NCBI GenBank assembly: GCA_021791995.1
Contig: JAJYVN010000107.1
Coordinates: forward strand, 1 to 9,229
Origin: Bacillota bacterium
Lineage (GTDB): Bacteria; Bacillota; Sulfobacillia; RBS10-35; JAJYVN01
DNA: 9,229 bases
Direction of reading: 5' to 3'
Positions 1-5,760 of this stretch are shown here, one piece after another (positions within the stretch are counted from its first letter, which is position 1; every line of letters begins with the position of its first letter). The translations under genes were made by a program, and so were the position numbers. The notes under the pieces are model-generated. The model was given only the letters and a program-made list of their open reading frames with translations, was not told the origin of the DNA and did no database searches.

Positions 1-93
1 TCTGGCCAGGAGAACGGCCTGGTGAAACCGGCTGCTGCGAAGCAGGAACGTTCCAATAGGAAACCGGCAGTAGCCGGAAATAAAAGACTATAA
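1..93 (+). CDS. tnpB: TnpB RNA-guided endonuclease, C-terminal fragment
   Basis: An open frame in frame 1 from the window edge to TAA at 91-93 gives 30 residues. They include GLVKPAAAKQE, a basic tail typical of TnpB proteins of the IS200/IS605/IS1341 type, where GLVxPxxVKQE-like ends follow the last Cys-containing segment. TnpB is a RuvC-fold nuclease guided by an RNA made from the element's right end. No catalytic residue is inside the window, so activity cannot be judged. The tail differs from that of the right-hand TnpB, so these are two different elements rather than copies. The identification rests on a short but characteristic tail plus the hairpin that follows. Confidence 0.6.
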   Translation, partial: SGQENGLVKPAAAKQERSNRKPAVAGNKRL

Positions 94-129
94 GAACAGG
101 AACGGTATGCCGTAGCTCGTTCCGGTCAA
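94..129 (+). ncRNA. Putative omega-RNA 3' scaffold / right-end hairpin of left element
   Basis: A six-base-pair stem (99-104 with 118-123, loop of 13 bases) sits directly after the tnpB stop and just before GGTCAA at 124-129. In this family the same segment is both the TnpA-recognised right-end hairpin and the 3' scaffold of the TnpB guide RNA. The guide would then begin at about 130. The 5' extent of the RNA is unknown and probably overlaps the tnpB coding end. Confidence 0.4.
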
Positions 130-727
130 GCCTTCTTGCAGTGACGTAGACGCGCCTCATTTTGCCTCCGATGCGTGCCTGGAGGATGGAGAGTGGCGCT
201 TGGATCGCTCGAAAGAGCCCGTCGTCAGTACTTTCCATCAGATAGATGGCTCCGACAAGCGGTCCGAGCGAATTGTGCCGTAGCTCGAGCAACGGAGATA
301 CTGCACCGGACAACAACGCCATGGCAGGCCCGCGCACGGGCCAGGATGCCGATTGCTCCGCGACGAGCGGCAATCCGTCCGGGGCTCGGAGCGCAGAGGT
401 GGAGCGTTTTCCTCCACGAATAGCGGACACCACTCTGCGGGGCGGGAGCGACGGGGAGCGATCGTGGCCATCACCAGGAGCCATGCCGCGAAGGCCAGGG
501 CCAAGGCGATCATTCCTGCCGCTCGCCCGGTTGTGGCGGTAACCGTCACACTCCCCACCCAGAAGATGCCGCCAGCGATCATCGGTGAAAAACCCGTGGA
601 AGTGGGCGATGCAAAGGCATACACAGGCCTCGTGCGGTGTCATAGTTGTGAAGCGATCGATCTTCTCCCCAGAGGCGCTCCCTCCACGGGTGGATGTCGC
701 GATGTCCGCCGTCCTCGGGCGTGCCAA
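130..727 (-). pseudogene. Broken or frameshifted membrane protein gene, 3' end cut by the left IS
   Basis: Three successive segments of one apparent protein lie in two minus-strand frames. Segment 1 begins at TTG 727 (or ATG 643) and runs to about 593, ending CVCLCIAHFHG. Segment 2 continues in the neighbouring frame from about 588 to 410 and is strongly hydrophobic, with stretches such as MIALALAFAAWLLVMATI suggesting one or two membrane helices. Segment 3 returns to the first frame from about 407 to 130, containing SPLLELRHNSLGPLVGAIYL. The switches fall at an A5 run (588-592) and a T4 run (407-410). Dropping one base at the first and adding one at the second joins everything into about 200 codons. 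The first frame stays open past the presumed IS boundary, so the native C-terminus is probably missing. TTG 727 lies one base after the stop of the upstream small gene, suggesting translational coupling. I do not recognise the family. The frames could instead hold a shorter protein starting at GTG 624 and stopping at 238, which keeps segment 2 intact but ends in an Arg/Cys-rich tail that looks non-native. Whether the slips are real mutations or sequencing errors cannot be told here. Confidence 0.42.
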
Positions 728-728
728 G

Positions 729-1043
729 TCAGAAGGTTTCTTGCCGTTCGGGGGGGGCGGTACCGGGAGAAGCGGCAGACGCGTCGCGCTGCTCAGACGA
801 GACCTCGCCTCCCATCGATCGGCATTCCCGATGCACGGTGAAGGTCGCCCACCGATGGCCCAACGGTTTGCGCAGAAGGTGTACCTCTTCCACGCGCAGC
901 CGGCCGCCGCAGACCGAACAGCGCAGCACGCCATCCGCTTCGGCTCCCTGCAACGCGGTTCGCAGTTCAGGCTCCGTTAAAAGGAACGCGCCGGTAACTC
1001 CGGCCAGCGCTGCTAGTGGGTCTCCGTCTTCCGCCTTGGCCAC
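729..1043 (-). CDS. Small Cys-containing protein, possible zinc ribbon, unknown function
   Basis: This 104-residue protein has a CxxC pair at residues 42-45 (CSVCGG). About 30 residues later comes a segment HRWATFTVHREC, with His63, His71 and Cys74 as possible further metal ligands. No membrane segment or signal peptide is visible, so it is probably cytosolic. GTG at 1043 is preferred because GGTGA, a good match to the 16S anti-Shine-Dalgarno sequence, lies five bases upstream. GTG at 1052 is in frame and would add three residues but overlaps that site. The stop is followed after one base by the TTG of the broken membrane-protein gene, so the two probably form an operon. It is divergent from the first carboxypeptidase gene with about 230 bases between. 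The family is not recognised. The Cys/His layout and GC-rich third codon positions support a real gene. Confidence 0.55.
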   Translation of the reverse strand: MAKAEDGDPLAALAGVTGAFLLTEPELRTALQGAEADGVLRCSVCGGRLRVEEVHLLRKPLGHRWATFTVHRECRSMGGEVSSEQRDASAASPGTAPPERQETF

Positions 1044-1080
1044 AGATCTCACCCCCGATGTGCATCAGGATACCTGGTGA

Positions 1081-1101
1081 AGCCGGTCCTGTGAACCGGC
1101 T
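1081..1101. terminator. Hairpin with T-tract between divergent genes
   Basis: AGCCGGT (1081-1087) pairs perfectly with ACCGGCT (1095-1101) across a seven-base loop. A T5 run at 1108-1112 follows on the plus strand after six unpaired bases, so it could act as a weak intrinsic terminator for plus-strand transcripts arriving from the left, for example from the IS. No plus-strand gene was found immediately upstream. On the minus strand the same hairpin would lie in the 5' leader of the small Cys-containing gene, so an operator or leader structure is equally possible. Confidence 0.3.
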
Positions 1102-1258
1102 CTCTGGTTTTTGGTGTCGGATGTTGCCGCCGAGGCGAGATGCGGAATGGCGCCAGATGGCACGTAAGATCCAGAAGAGGGCGGTGTCCGCCGTTTTGCC
1201 ATTGCCTCTTGCGTGGGTTTGGTTGCAGTATGGGCGAGGGTCGAGGCCGACTACGGAT

Positions 1259-1265
1259 GGGAGGT
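1259..1265 (+). promoter_or_regulatory. Shine-Dalgarno site that sets the TTG start of carboxypeptidase 1
   Basis: GGGAGGT ends eight bases before TTG 1274. This strong site supports the rare TTG start over downstream GTG codons and over the out-of-frame ATG at 1282. Confidence 0.65.
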
Positions 1266-1273
1266 AATCGAAG

Positions 1274-2557
1274 TTGAGGTTATGGGAAGCGGTGACGCCT
1301 GGATGGCGTCGGTCGGTTGCGGGGGCTTGGGTGGTGCTCGTCGCGTTCTTGCCCGGCGCGGCGGCTGCTGCTAGTGGAGGGGCTTCCTCCACCGTATCGA
1401 GCACCGCCGCGGCGGGGACCGCAGCAGGGGGGGTGCCTACTCCGCCCAGCCTCGCTTCGCTGCAAGCCGCATCGCTTGAGGTGATGGACGTGCGCACGGG
1501 TCAGGTGCTCGATGCGGTGAATCCAAACCTGGAGATGGAGCCAGCCTCTCTGGTCAAGATGATGACCTTTCTTTTAAGCGTAAAGGCGATGCAGAGTGGG
1601 AATGTCTCTGCGTCCACGATGATCCCGATTTCCAGGACCGCGCAATTGCAGAGCACGGTACGTGGTACCTCCGAGATGTACATCGATGGCATCAGCCCCA
1701 TTTCCCTGTCGAACCTGCTAAAGGGGTTGATGGTGTCCTCTGGAAATGACGCGGCCATCGCACTTGCCGACTACTTTGGTGGTACGCAGGCGGAGTTCGT
1801 GTCCGAGATGAACCAAGAGGCCCAAAAGCTCGGGATGACGCACACGGTGTTTGTCAATCCAGACGGGCTCACGGCTACGGGGCAATACTCCAGCGCGGGT
1901 GACATGGCGCTTCTGGCACGGGCCATCTGGCAGGCCGACCCATCGTATGCCGACTATACGGCTTTGCCGTCCTTTACCTGGGACCACATCACCGCATACA
2001 ACTACAACAAGCTCATCGGTGTGGACTCATACGTGAACGGTATGAAGAGCGGCTATCTGACGAGCGCCGATCTGGTCGCCACTGGGACCGACGGCAATGA
2101 TCAGATGATCGCAGTGGTCATGGGCGTCAGCGGAGTGACTGAGGGTGCGGCGCTGAACCGTGCGGCGCAAGACGATGAGTTATTGCTGGATTGGGCCTTC
2201 GCCAATTTCCATGATGTCCAGGCCAATTGGAACAAGGCAGTACCCAGCGAGGTTCGCCTCTGGGAGGGGCGCACCTCGACGGAGAAGCTCAGTATCGACG
2301 GCACGAGTTGGGTGACGGTTACGGGCAGCTCGGCTGTCACCCCTACACTGAAGGTGTCGATCACCAATCCGCTTGTGGCTCCACTCACCAAGGGAGAACC
2401 GGTGGGGACCGTGAAGGCGCTGGTGGACGGTAAGGTCGTCGGTACGGCGACGGTAACCGCGGCGGCGGCGGTTCCGCGCGGCGGTTTCCTGCACGTCCTG
2501 TGGGATAAGCTCTATCTGACGCTGGATGGCCACCCACGCCAAGCGGTAGCGAACTGA
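1274..2557 (+). CDS. D-alanyl-D-alanine carboxypeptidase 1 (DacF/PBP5 type, KSG variant)
   Basis: This 427-residue secreted serine peptidase of the penicillin-binding-protein type (peptidase S11) removes the terminal D-alanine from peptidoglycan pentapeptides outside the membrane. A basic start (RR at 12-13) and hydrophobic stretch (about 15-33, ending AAAAA) form a signal peptide. A Ser/Ala/Thr-rich linker follows (34-60). The catalytic motifs are SxxK at Ser92-Lys95 (SLVK), SxN at Ser156-Asn158 (SGN), and the third motif at Lys258-Gly260, which reads KSG rather than the common KTG. A PBP5-type C-terminal beta domain covers about 310-400, and the end contains an aromatic/hydrophobic stretch (FLHVLWDKLYLTL) that could associate with the membrane. 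TTG 1274 is chosen because of the GGGAGGT site eight bases upstream. It leads a same-strand series with the RodZ-like gene and a second carboxypeptidase. DacF-like members in spore formers act on cortex or forespore wall, but nothing here proves a sporulation role. Confidence 0.92.
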   Translation: MRLWEAVTPGWRRSVAGAWVVLVAFLPGAAAAASGGASSTVSSTAAAGTAAGGVPTPPSLASLQAASLEVMDVRTGQVLDAVNPNLEMEPASLVKMMTFLLSVKAMQSGNVSASTMIPISRTAQLQSTVRGTSEMYIDGISPISLSNLLKGLMVSSGNDAAIALADYFGGTQAEFVSEMNQEAQKLGMTHTVFVNPDGLTATGQYSSAGDMALLARAIWQADPSYADYTALPSFTWDHITAYNYNKLIGVDSYVNGMKSGYLTSADLVATGTDGNDQMIAVVMGVSGVTEGAALNRAAQDDELLLDWAFANFHDVQANWNKAVPSEVRLWEGRTSTEKLSIDGTSWVTVTGSSAVTPTLKVSITNPLVAPLTKGEPVGTVKALVDGKVVGTATVTAAAAVPRGGFLHVLWDKLYLTLDGHPRQAVAN

Positions 2558-2562
2558 GAACG

Positions 2563-2601
2563 GCACGTGTGGCAGCCAGAGCATTCCGTCGCCACACGTG
2601 C
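2563..2601. repeat. Perfect 11-bp inverted repeat after carboxypeptidase 1
   Basis: GCACGTGTGGC (2563-2573) is exactly complementary to GCCACACGTGC (2591-2601) across a 17-base loop, starting five bases after the carboxypeptidase stop. There is no T-tract behind it, so it is not a standard intrinsic terminator. It could stabilise the 3' end of the transcript, act with Rho, attenuate read-through into the RodZ-like gene, or bind a dimeric regulator. Confidence 0.6.
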
Positions 2602-2726
2602 GCCGCACTGAACTCCTATGGATCATGACGCGGCAAAAGAGGAAGGTTTACGAAGATAGCGAACGAAAATTAGAAGATTGCATTGCATTCCCAGCGCCCC
2701 ATTGAAACGGCAAGGGAGGGGGGACG

Positions 2727-3596
2727 GTGGAGCAAGACGGGTCTCCGGATCCGCAACGGGTCACGGAAGCGCTGGTCGCCGTTGGTACCCTCTTGCGTGA
2801 GGCGCGGGAACGCCAAGGACGCTCGTTGGAAACCATCGCGACCGCCACGCACATCCGGCTCGTTTACCTTTCTGCCCTCGAGGCGGGTGAGTTGCGATCT
2901 CTCCCCGGCCAGGTCTTCATCAAGGGCTTTCTGCGGTCATATGGCAATGAGGTTGGGCTGGACGGTGAAGCGGTTGTCGCGGAGTATCGGGATCGCTTAG
3001 CGCCGCAGACGGAGGGACCACCTGGAACGCCGACACGGCGTCGTCGCGGACGCAGATCGCCACGCCGCAGACTAAGGTTTTTGCGGAGCGTGATCGTGTT
3101 TGTGCTTTTGGTTGCGGCGATCGTCTGGGTCGTTCATGCCCTGACGGCCCGTCGTACCAAACTCCCGCACCTCGCGGCGCGCTCGAGCGTGACGCGCACT
3201 GCGCAAGGGGCGGCACAGTCGATCCGGTCCGTCGTGTCGTCCGCGCCGCAAGCGGTCATTCCGGCGCCCGTCGTGGTGAACCTCCACTGGGGTACTGATG
3301 CGACGAACGGGCAAGCGATGGGAACCTATAGCGTTATGGGTGCCGCTTCGCTCGATGTCGTCGTGAGCGTTTCGGCGGCGTGCTGGACCGAACAGTGGGT
3401 GGGGGGGCAACTCGTGACGGATAACACCACGCTCGAGGCCGGGAAGTCATACACCTGGACCGGCACCGCCCCCATCCTTCTCTACGCGGGCAATCCGGGC
3501 GGACTGCACGTTACGGTCAACGGCATCGCGCAACCTGCCTTATCCGGTACCACACCGGAGTATTTGGACTTTACGTTGGTCTCTTCCGGAAAGTGA
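2727..3596 (+). CDS. rodZ: RodZ-like cell-shape protein (HTH_25, membrane helix, DUF4115)
   Basis: The 289-residue protein has the three-part RodZ plan. A Cro/CI-like helix-turn-helix domain covers about 16-90 and contains LLREARERQGRSLETIA and the family-typical FIKGFLRSYG. A very basic Arg-rich linker (104-117) precedes one membrane helix (about 120-139). The outer C-terminal DUF4115 domain (about 190-285) contains ACWTEQWVGG, ILLYAGNPGGL and VTVNG, which match the domain's usual W, GN and NG positions. In RodZ proteins the HTH domain binds MreB inside the cell and the outer domain reaches the wall-synthesis machinery. In Bacillus the equivalent is YmfM. GTG 2727 is chosen because GGGAGG at 2714-2719 lies seven bases upstream. 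The gene lies between two carboxypeptidase genes, which fits a wall-shape role. A DNA-binding function for the HTH cannot be excluded. Confidence 0.85.
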   Translation: MEQDGSPDPQRVTEALVAVGTLLREARERQGRSLETIATATHIRLVYLSALEAGELRSLPGQVFIKGFLRSYGNEVGLDGEAVVAEYRDRLAPQTEGPPGTPTRRRRGRRSPRRRLRFLRSVIVFVLLVAAIVWVVHALTARRTKLPHLAARSSVTRTAQGAAQSIRSVVSSAPQAVIPAPVVVNLHWGTDATNGQAMGTYSVMGAASLDVVVSVSAACWTEQWVGGQLVTDNTTLEAGKSYTWTGTAPILLYAGNPGGLHVTVNGIAQPALSGTTPEYLDFTLVSSGK

Positions 3597-3649
3597 CTGT
3601 ATTCGCGTGATCAACACGGTCCATGTTGACCTCAGGGAGTGGGGGAAAC

Positions 3650-4834
3650 ATGGCACGGCGGCTCGTTGTCGGTGCGCTTGTGGTATCGCTTGTGCTCGGG
3701 TCCATGCGGGTGGCGGACGCCGCGTCCCATCTGCCACCGGCCGGGCCCCCGGCGCCCCTTTCGCGCATTCCGGCCGATGTTGCCGCTCCACCGCGCGTGA
3801 GTGCTGACGCCGCAGTGTTGATCGACTATGCAACGGGTCGCATCCTCTGGGCCAAGGACGCGATGTCGCCGCGCGCGCCAGCGAGCACGACCAAGATGAT
3901 GACCGCGCTGGTGGCCCTGGAACAGGGAAATCTGGAGTCGATCGTCACTGTCTCGCCATCGGCGGCCGCGACGCCGGGGTCTTCAGCCCATCTCCGGGTG
4001 GGAGAGCGCTACACACTCTCAGCCTTGCTACATGGGCTTCTCCTTCGGTCGGGCAATGACGCGGCGGTCGCGATCGCACAGCACATCGCGGGATCGGTCC
4101 CTGCCTTTGCGGTGTTGATGAATGAGCGGGCTCGAGCGTTGGGTCTGGTCAGCACCAACTTTGTGAACCCACACGGGCTCACGGAGAGCTTCCATTTCAG
4201 CAGTGCCTATGACCTTGCGCTCATCGCTCGGGCAGCGCTCGGCATCCCGACCTTTGCGGCGATCGTGGATTCGCCGACCGGGATCATGCAGGGGGAGGAC
4301 GCGCATCTGCGCATTATTCGCAAGGAACTCGCGAACACCAATCGCCTACTTGTCCAATACGATTGGGTGGATGGCGTGAAGACAGGGACGACCAACGCGG
4401 CCGGAAGTTGTCTTGTTGCTTCAGGCACGCTGGGCGGCATGAAGCTGATCGCCGTGGTGCTGCACAGTGATGACCGGTGGGCAGACAGTCTTCGCCTCCT
4501 GCAGTGGGGTTTCAGTCACTTCAGCGATTTTCCCCCATACAGGGCGGGGACCTTGCTGCGGACGGTTACGATCGCGAAGACCGACGAGACGCTGCCGGTG
4601 GTGACCGCGAGCCCGTTGGCGGTGCCGCTCGCGCTGGACGAGTGGTACCGAGCACGGACCGCAGTGCGGATCGACGCGCTCAAGGCACCGATATCCCGCG
4701 GTACGGTGGTGGGAGATGTGGCGATACGCCTGAACGGCCAGGTGTTGGCTGAGGTGCCGCTTGTGGCGGGGCGAACCGTTCGGGCCCAGCCTTGGTGGAT
4801 CCGTTCCTGGTGGTGGGTGGCACGGCGGATCTGA
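3650..4834 (+). CDS. D-alanyl-D-alanine carboxypeptidase 2 (DacF/PBP5 type)
   Basis: This 394-residue peptidase S11 family enzyme trims terminal D-alanine from peptidoglycan stem peptides outside the membrane. A signal peptide occupies about 1-25 (MARRLVVGALVVSLVLG, then a VADAA cleavage region). A Pro-rich linker (28-48) precedes the catalytic domain, with SxxK at Ser79-Lys82 (STTK), SGN at 134-136 and a canonical KTG at 244-246. A PBP5-type C-terminal domain follows (about 295-380), ending in the Trp-rich basic tail PWWIRSWWWVARRI, which probably anchors the protein at the membrane interface. ATG 3650 is preferred because it gives a compact signal peptide and follows a purine-rich site (GGGAG at 3635-3639, then GGGGGA). 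The in-frame TTG at 3623 would add nine polar residues. It starts 53 bases after the RodZ-like gene, so the two are probably cotranscribed. Its stop is one base from the stop of the convergent NodB-fold gene. It clearly differs in sequence from carboxypeptidase 1, so the pair is an old divergence rather than a recent copy. Confidence 0.93.
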   Translation: MARRLVVGALVVSLVLGSMRVADAASHLPPAGPPAPLSRIPADVAAPPRVSADAAVLIDYATGRILWAKDAMSPRAPASTTKMMTALVALEQGNLESIVTVSPSAAATPGSSAHLRVGERYTLSALLHGLLLRSGNDAAVAIAQHIAGSVPAFAVLMNERARALGLVSTNFVNPHGLTESFHFSSAYDLALIARAALGIPTFAAIVDSPTGIMQGEDAHLRIIRKELANTNRLLVQYDWVDGVKTGTTNAAGSCLVASGTLGGMKLIAVVLHSDDRWADSLRLLQWGFSHFSDFPPYRAGTLLRTVTIAKTDETLPVVTASPLAVPLALDEWYRARTAVRIDALKAPISRGTVVGDVAIRLNGQVLAEVPLVAGRTVRAQPWWIRSWWWVARRI

Positions 4835-4835
4835 G

Positions 4836-5624
4836 TCAGGCAGCAGTCCCCGCGAGAGACGCGATGTCGTTGGAAGGCGAAGATCGGGTCTCCGTCTGCC
4901 CGGATGCCAGCGTGAAGAGCGCCTCGAGGCTCAGCGCACTGTACCCACGGCTACGAAGACCATTGATGATCGCGGGCAATGCCGCGACCGTCTCGGCGGT
5001 CGCATGCAGCAAAATGATCGATCCTGGACGAATGCCCGCGAGCGTCCGATTGATGATGACGTCGGTTCCTGGTTCCAGCGCATCGCCGGGATGAACGCCG
5101 GCTCCCGTGACCGTGAGGCCCAGGGAGTTGGCGGCATCCAGAAAGGATGCGGTGAGCGTTCCAGCGGGTGGTTGCAGAAAGGCGGGCCGTTGGCCGCTAC
5201 CCCCCTCGACCGCTTCGACGTCCGCTTCAATGGCGGCCCTCCAGTGGGCTGTCGTGGCAGTGGTATGGAGAAGCGGGTCGGCCGTTGGCTCGACCTCATC
5301 CCCTGCGGCCACCAGAGAACTGACGAGCCCTGGCGCACTGCGCGCCAGGGATGCTGTGACGAAGAAGGTTGCGGTGATCCCAAATCCGTCGATGACCTGC
5401 AGCACATGGTTTGCCTCTTCCGCATCGGCTGTATCCAGGGCGAAGGTAAGGGCAACGACCGGTTGGCCCACGGGGGCACGTGTGACCAAATGGTCACGCA
5501 GCGATGCAGTGGCGTGATCCTGAACCGAATTCCACCCCCAATCCGCGCCTAACGCGCAAAGCAGAATGGCACAACCGATGATGACGACCCGCCGCAACAA
5601 CTCGCCCGCTCGAAGCACCACCAT
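4836..5624 (-). CDS. NodB-fold (polysaccharide deacetylase-like) membrane protein, probably catalytically dead
   Basis: The 262-residue protein begins with a basic residue pair and an uncleaved-looking membrane helix (about 11-27, RRVVIIGCAILLCALGA). A NodB-like domain then runs from about 54 to 240. The fold is recognisable from VVALTF (56-61), ITATFFV (83-89, normally KATFFV), FLQPPAG (the RPP motif region) and GSIILLH near the end. The functional residues are replaced. The TFDDG motif reads TFALD, the HxxxH metal motif (normally about 114 and 118) reads Thr114 and Leu118, and the Arg of FRPP is Gln. It is therefore unlikely to bind zinc or deacetylate sugar. Related Bacillus proteins (PdaA, PdaB and YlxY types) act on or near cortex and wall, and some are also non-canonical. 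ATG 5624 has GGAGGG eight bases upstream. The gene is divergent from typA and convergent with carboxypeptidase 2. A binding or scaffolding role at the wall is an inference. Confidence 0.75.
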   Translation of the reverse strand: MVVLRAGELLRRVVIIGCAILLCALGADWGWNSVQDHATASLRDHLVTRAPVGQPVVALTFALDTADAEEANHVLQVIDGFGITATFFVTASLARSAPGLVSSLVAAGDEVEPTADPLLHTTATTAHWRAAIEADVEAVEGGSGQRPAFLQPPAGTLTASFLDAANSLGLTVTGAGVHPGDALEPGTDVIINRTLAGIRPGSIILLHATAETVAALPAIINGLRSRGYSALSLEALFTLASGQTETRSSPSNDIASLAGTAA

Positions 5625-5684
5625 GCCTTGCGCCCTCCCTCAATGCTCCTGGTGTATGCGGTGGCGTTCCGAGACAGACGAAAT

Positions 5685-5720
5685 CCGCACGTTGCGGTCT
5701 TGGTCCGCATGCCGGATACT
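5685..5720 (+). promoter_or_regulatory. Candidate sigma-A-type promoter for typA with overlapping inverted repeat
   Basis: TTGCGG (5692-5697) and GATACT (5715-5720) are separated by exactly 17 bases and lie 40 bases before the typA start. They match the -35 and -10 consensus at three and four of six positions. A short inverted repeat, CCGCA-cgt-TGCGG (5685-5697), overlaps the -35 box and might be an operator. The evidence is positional and weak. Confidence 0.3.
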
Positions 5721-5746
5721 CTCACGTGGTCGCAATCTGCATTTTT

Positions 5747-5752
5747 GGGGAG
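5747..5752 (+). promoter_or_regulatory. Shine-Dalgarno site that sets the GTG start of typA
   Basis: GGGGAG ends eight bases before GTG 5761. The frame is open further upstream, but those codons are not TypA-like, so this site decides the start. Confidence 0.7.
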
Positions 5753-5760
5753 TAGCGCGT

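Larger units (their letters stand above)
1..129 (+). mobile_element. Right end of an IS200/IS605-type element (cut by window start)
   Basis: The first 93 bases read as the C-terminal tail of a TnpB protein. They are followed by a short stem-loop (GGAACG at 99-104 pairing with CGTTCC at 118-123) and then GGTCAA at 124-129. A subterminal hairpin followed by a TCAA-like cleavage tetranucleotide is the usual right-end architecture of IS200/IS605 elements. The second element in this window ends in the closely similar GGTTAA, which supports placing the boundary near 129. The rest of the element, including any tnpA, lies outside the window. The exact boundary is inferred, not proven. Confidence 0.55.

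Noticed and set aside
108..287. 12-base direct repeat TGCCGTAGCTCG at 108-119 and 276-287
   Set aside because: A few exact 12-mers repeated by chance are expected in 9 kb. One copy lies in the IS hairpin and there is no further similarity around them.
967..1497. Open frame of 176 codons on the minus strand
   Set aside because: It overlaps the signal peptide and linker of carboxypeptidase 1 and the start of the small Cys-containing gene in another frame. The composition looks like a shadow.
3611..3629. Inverted repeat TCAACA/TGTTGA between rodZ and carboxypeptidase 2
   Set aside because: Six base pairs, a seven-base loop and no T-tract do not stand out from background.
3623..3649. TTG start nine codons upstream for carboxypeptidase 2
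   Set aside because: ATG 3650 gives a normal signal peptide and has a purine-rich site in front. The extra residues are polar and would precede the signal peptide.
4761..5552. Open frame of 263 codons on the plus strand
   Set aside because: It is antisense to the NodB-fold gene, is Arg/Gly-rich, shows no domain signature and lacks a ribosome-binding site. The minus-strand reading is clearly the protein-coding one.
5566..5760. Upstream extension of typA by 65 codons
   Set aside because: The added residues are unlike TypA, overlap the start of the divergent gene, and a good Shine-Dalgarno site precedes GTG 5761.
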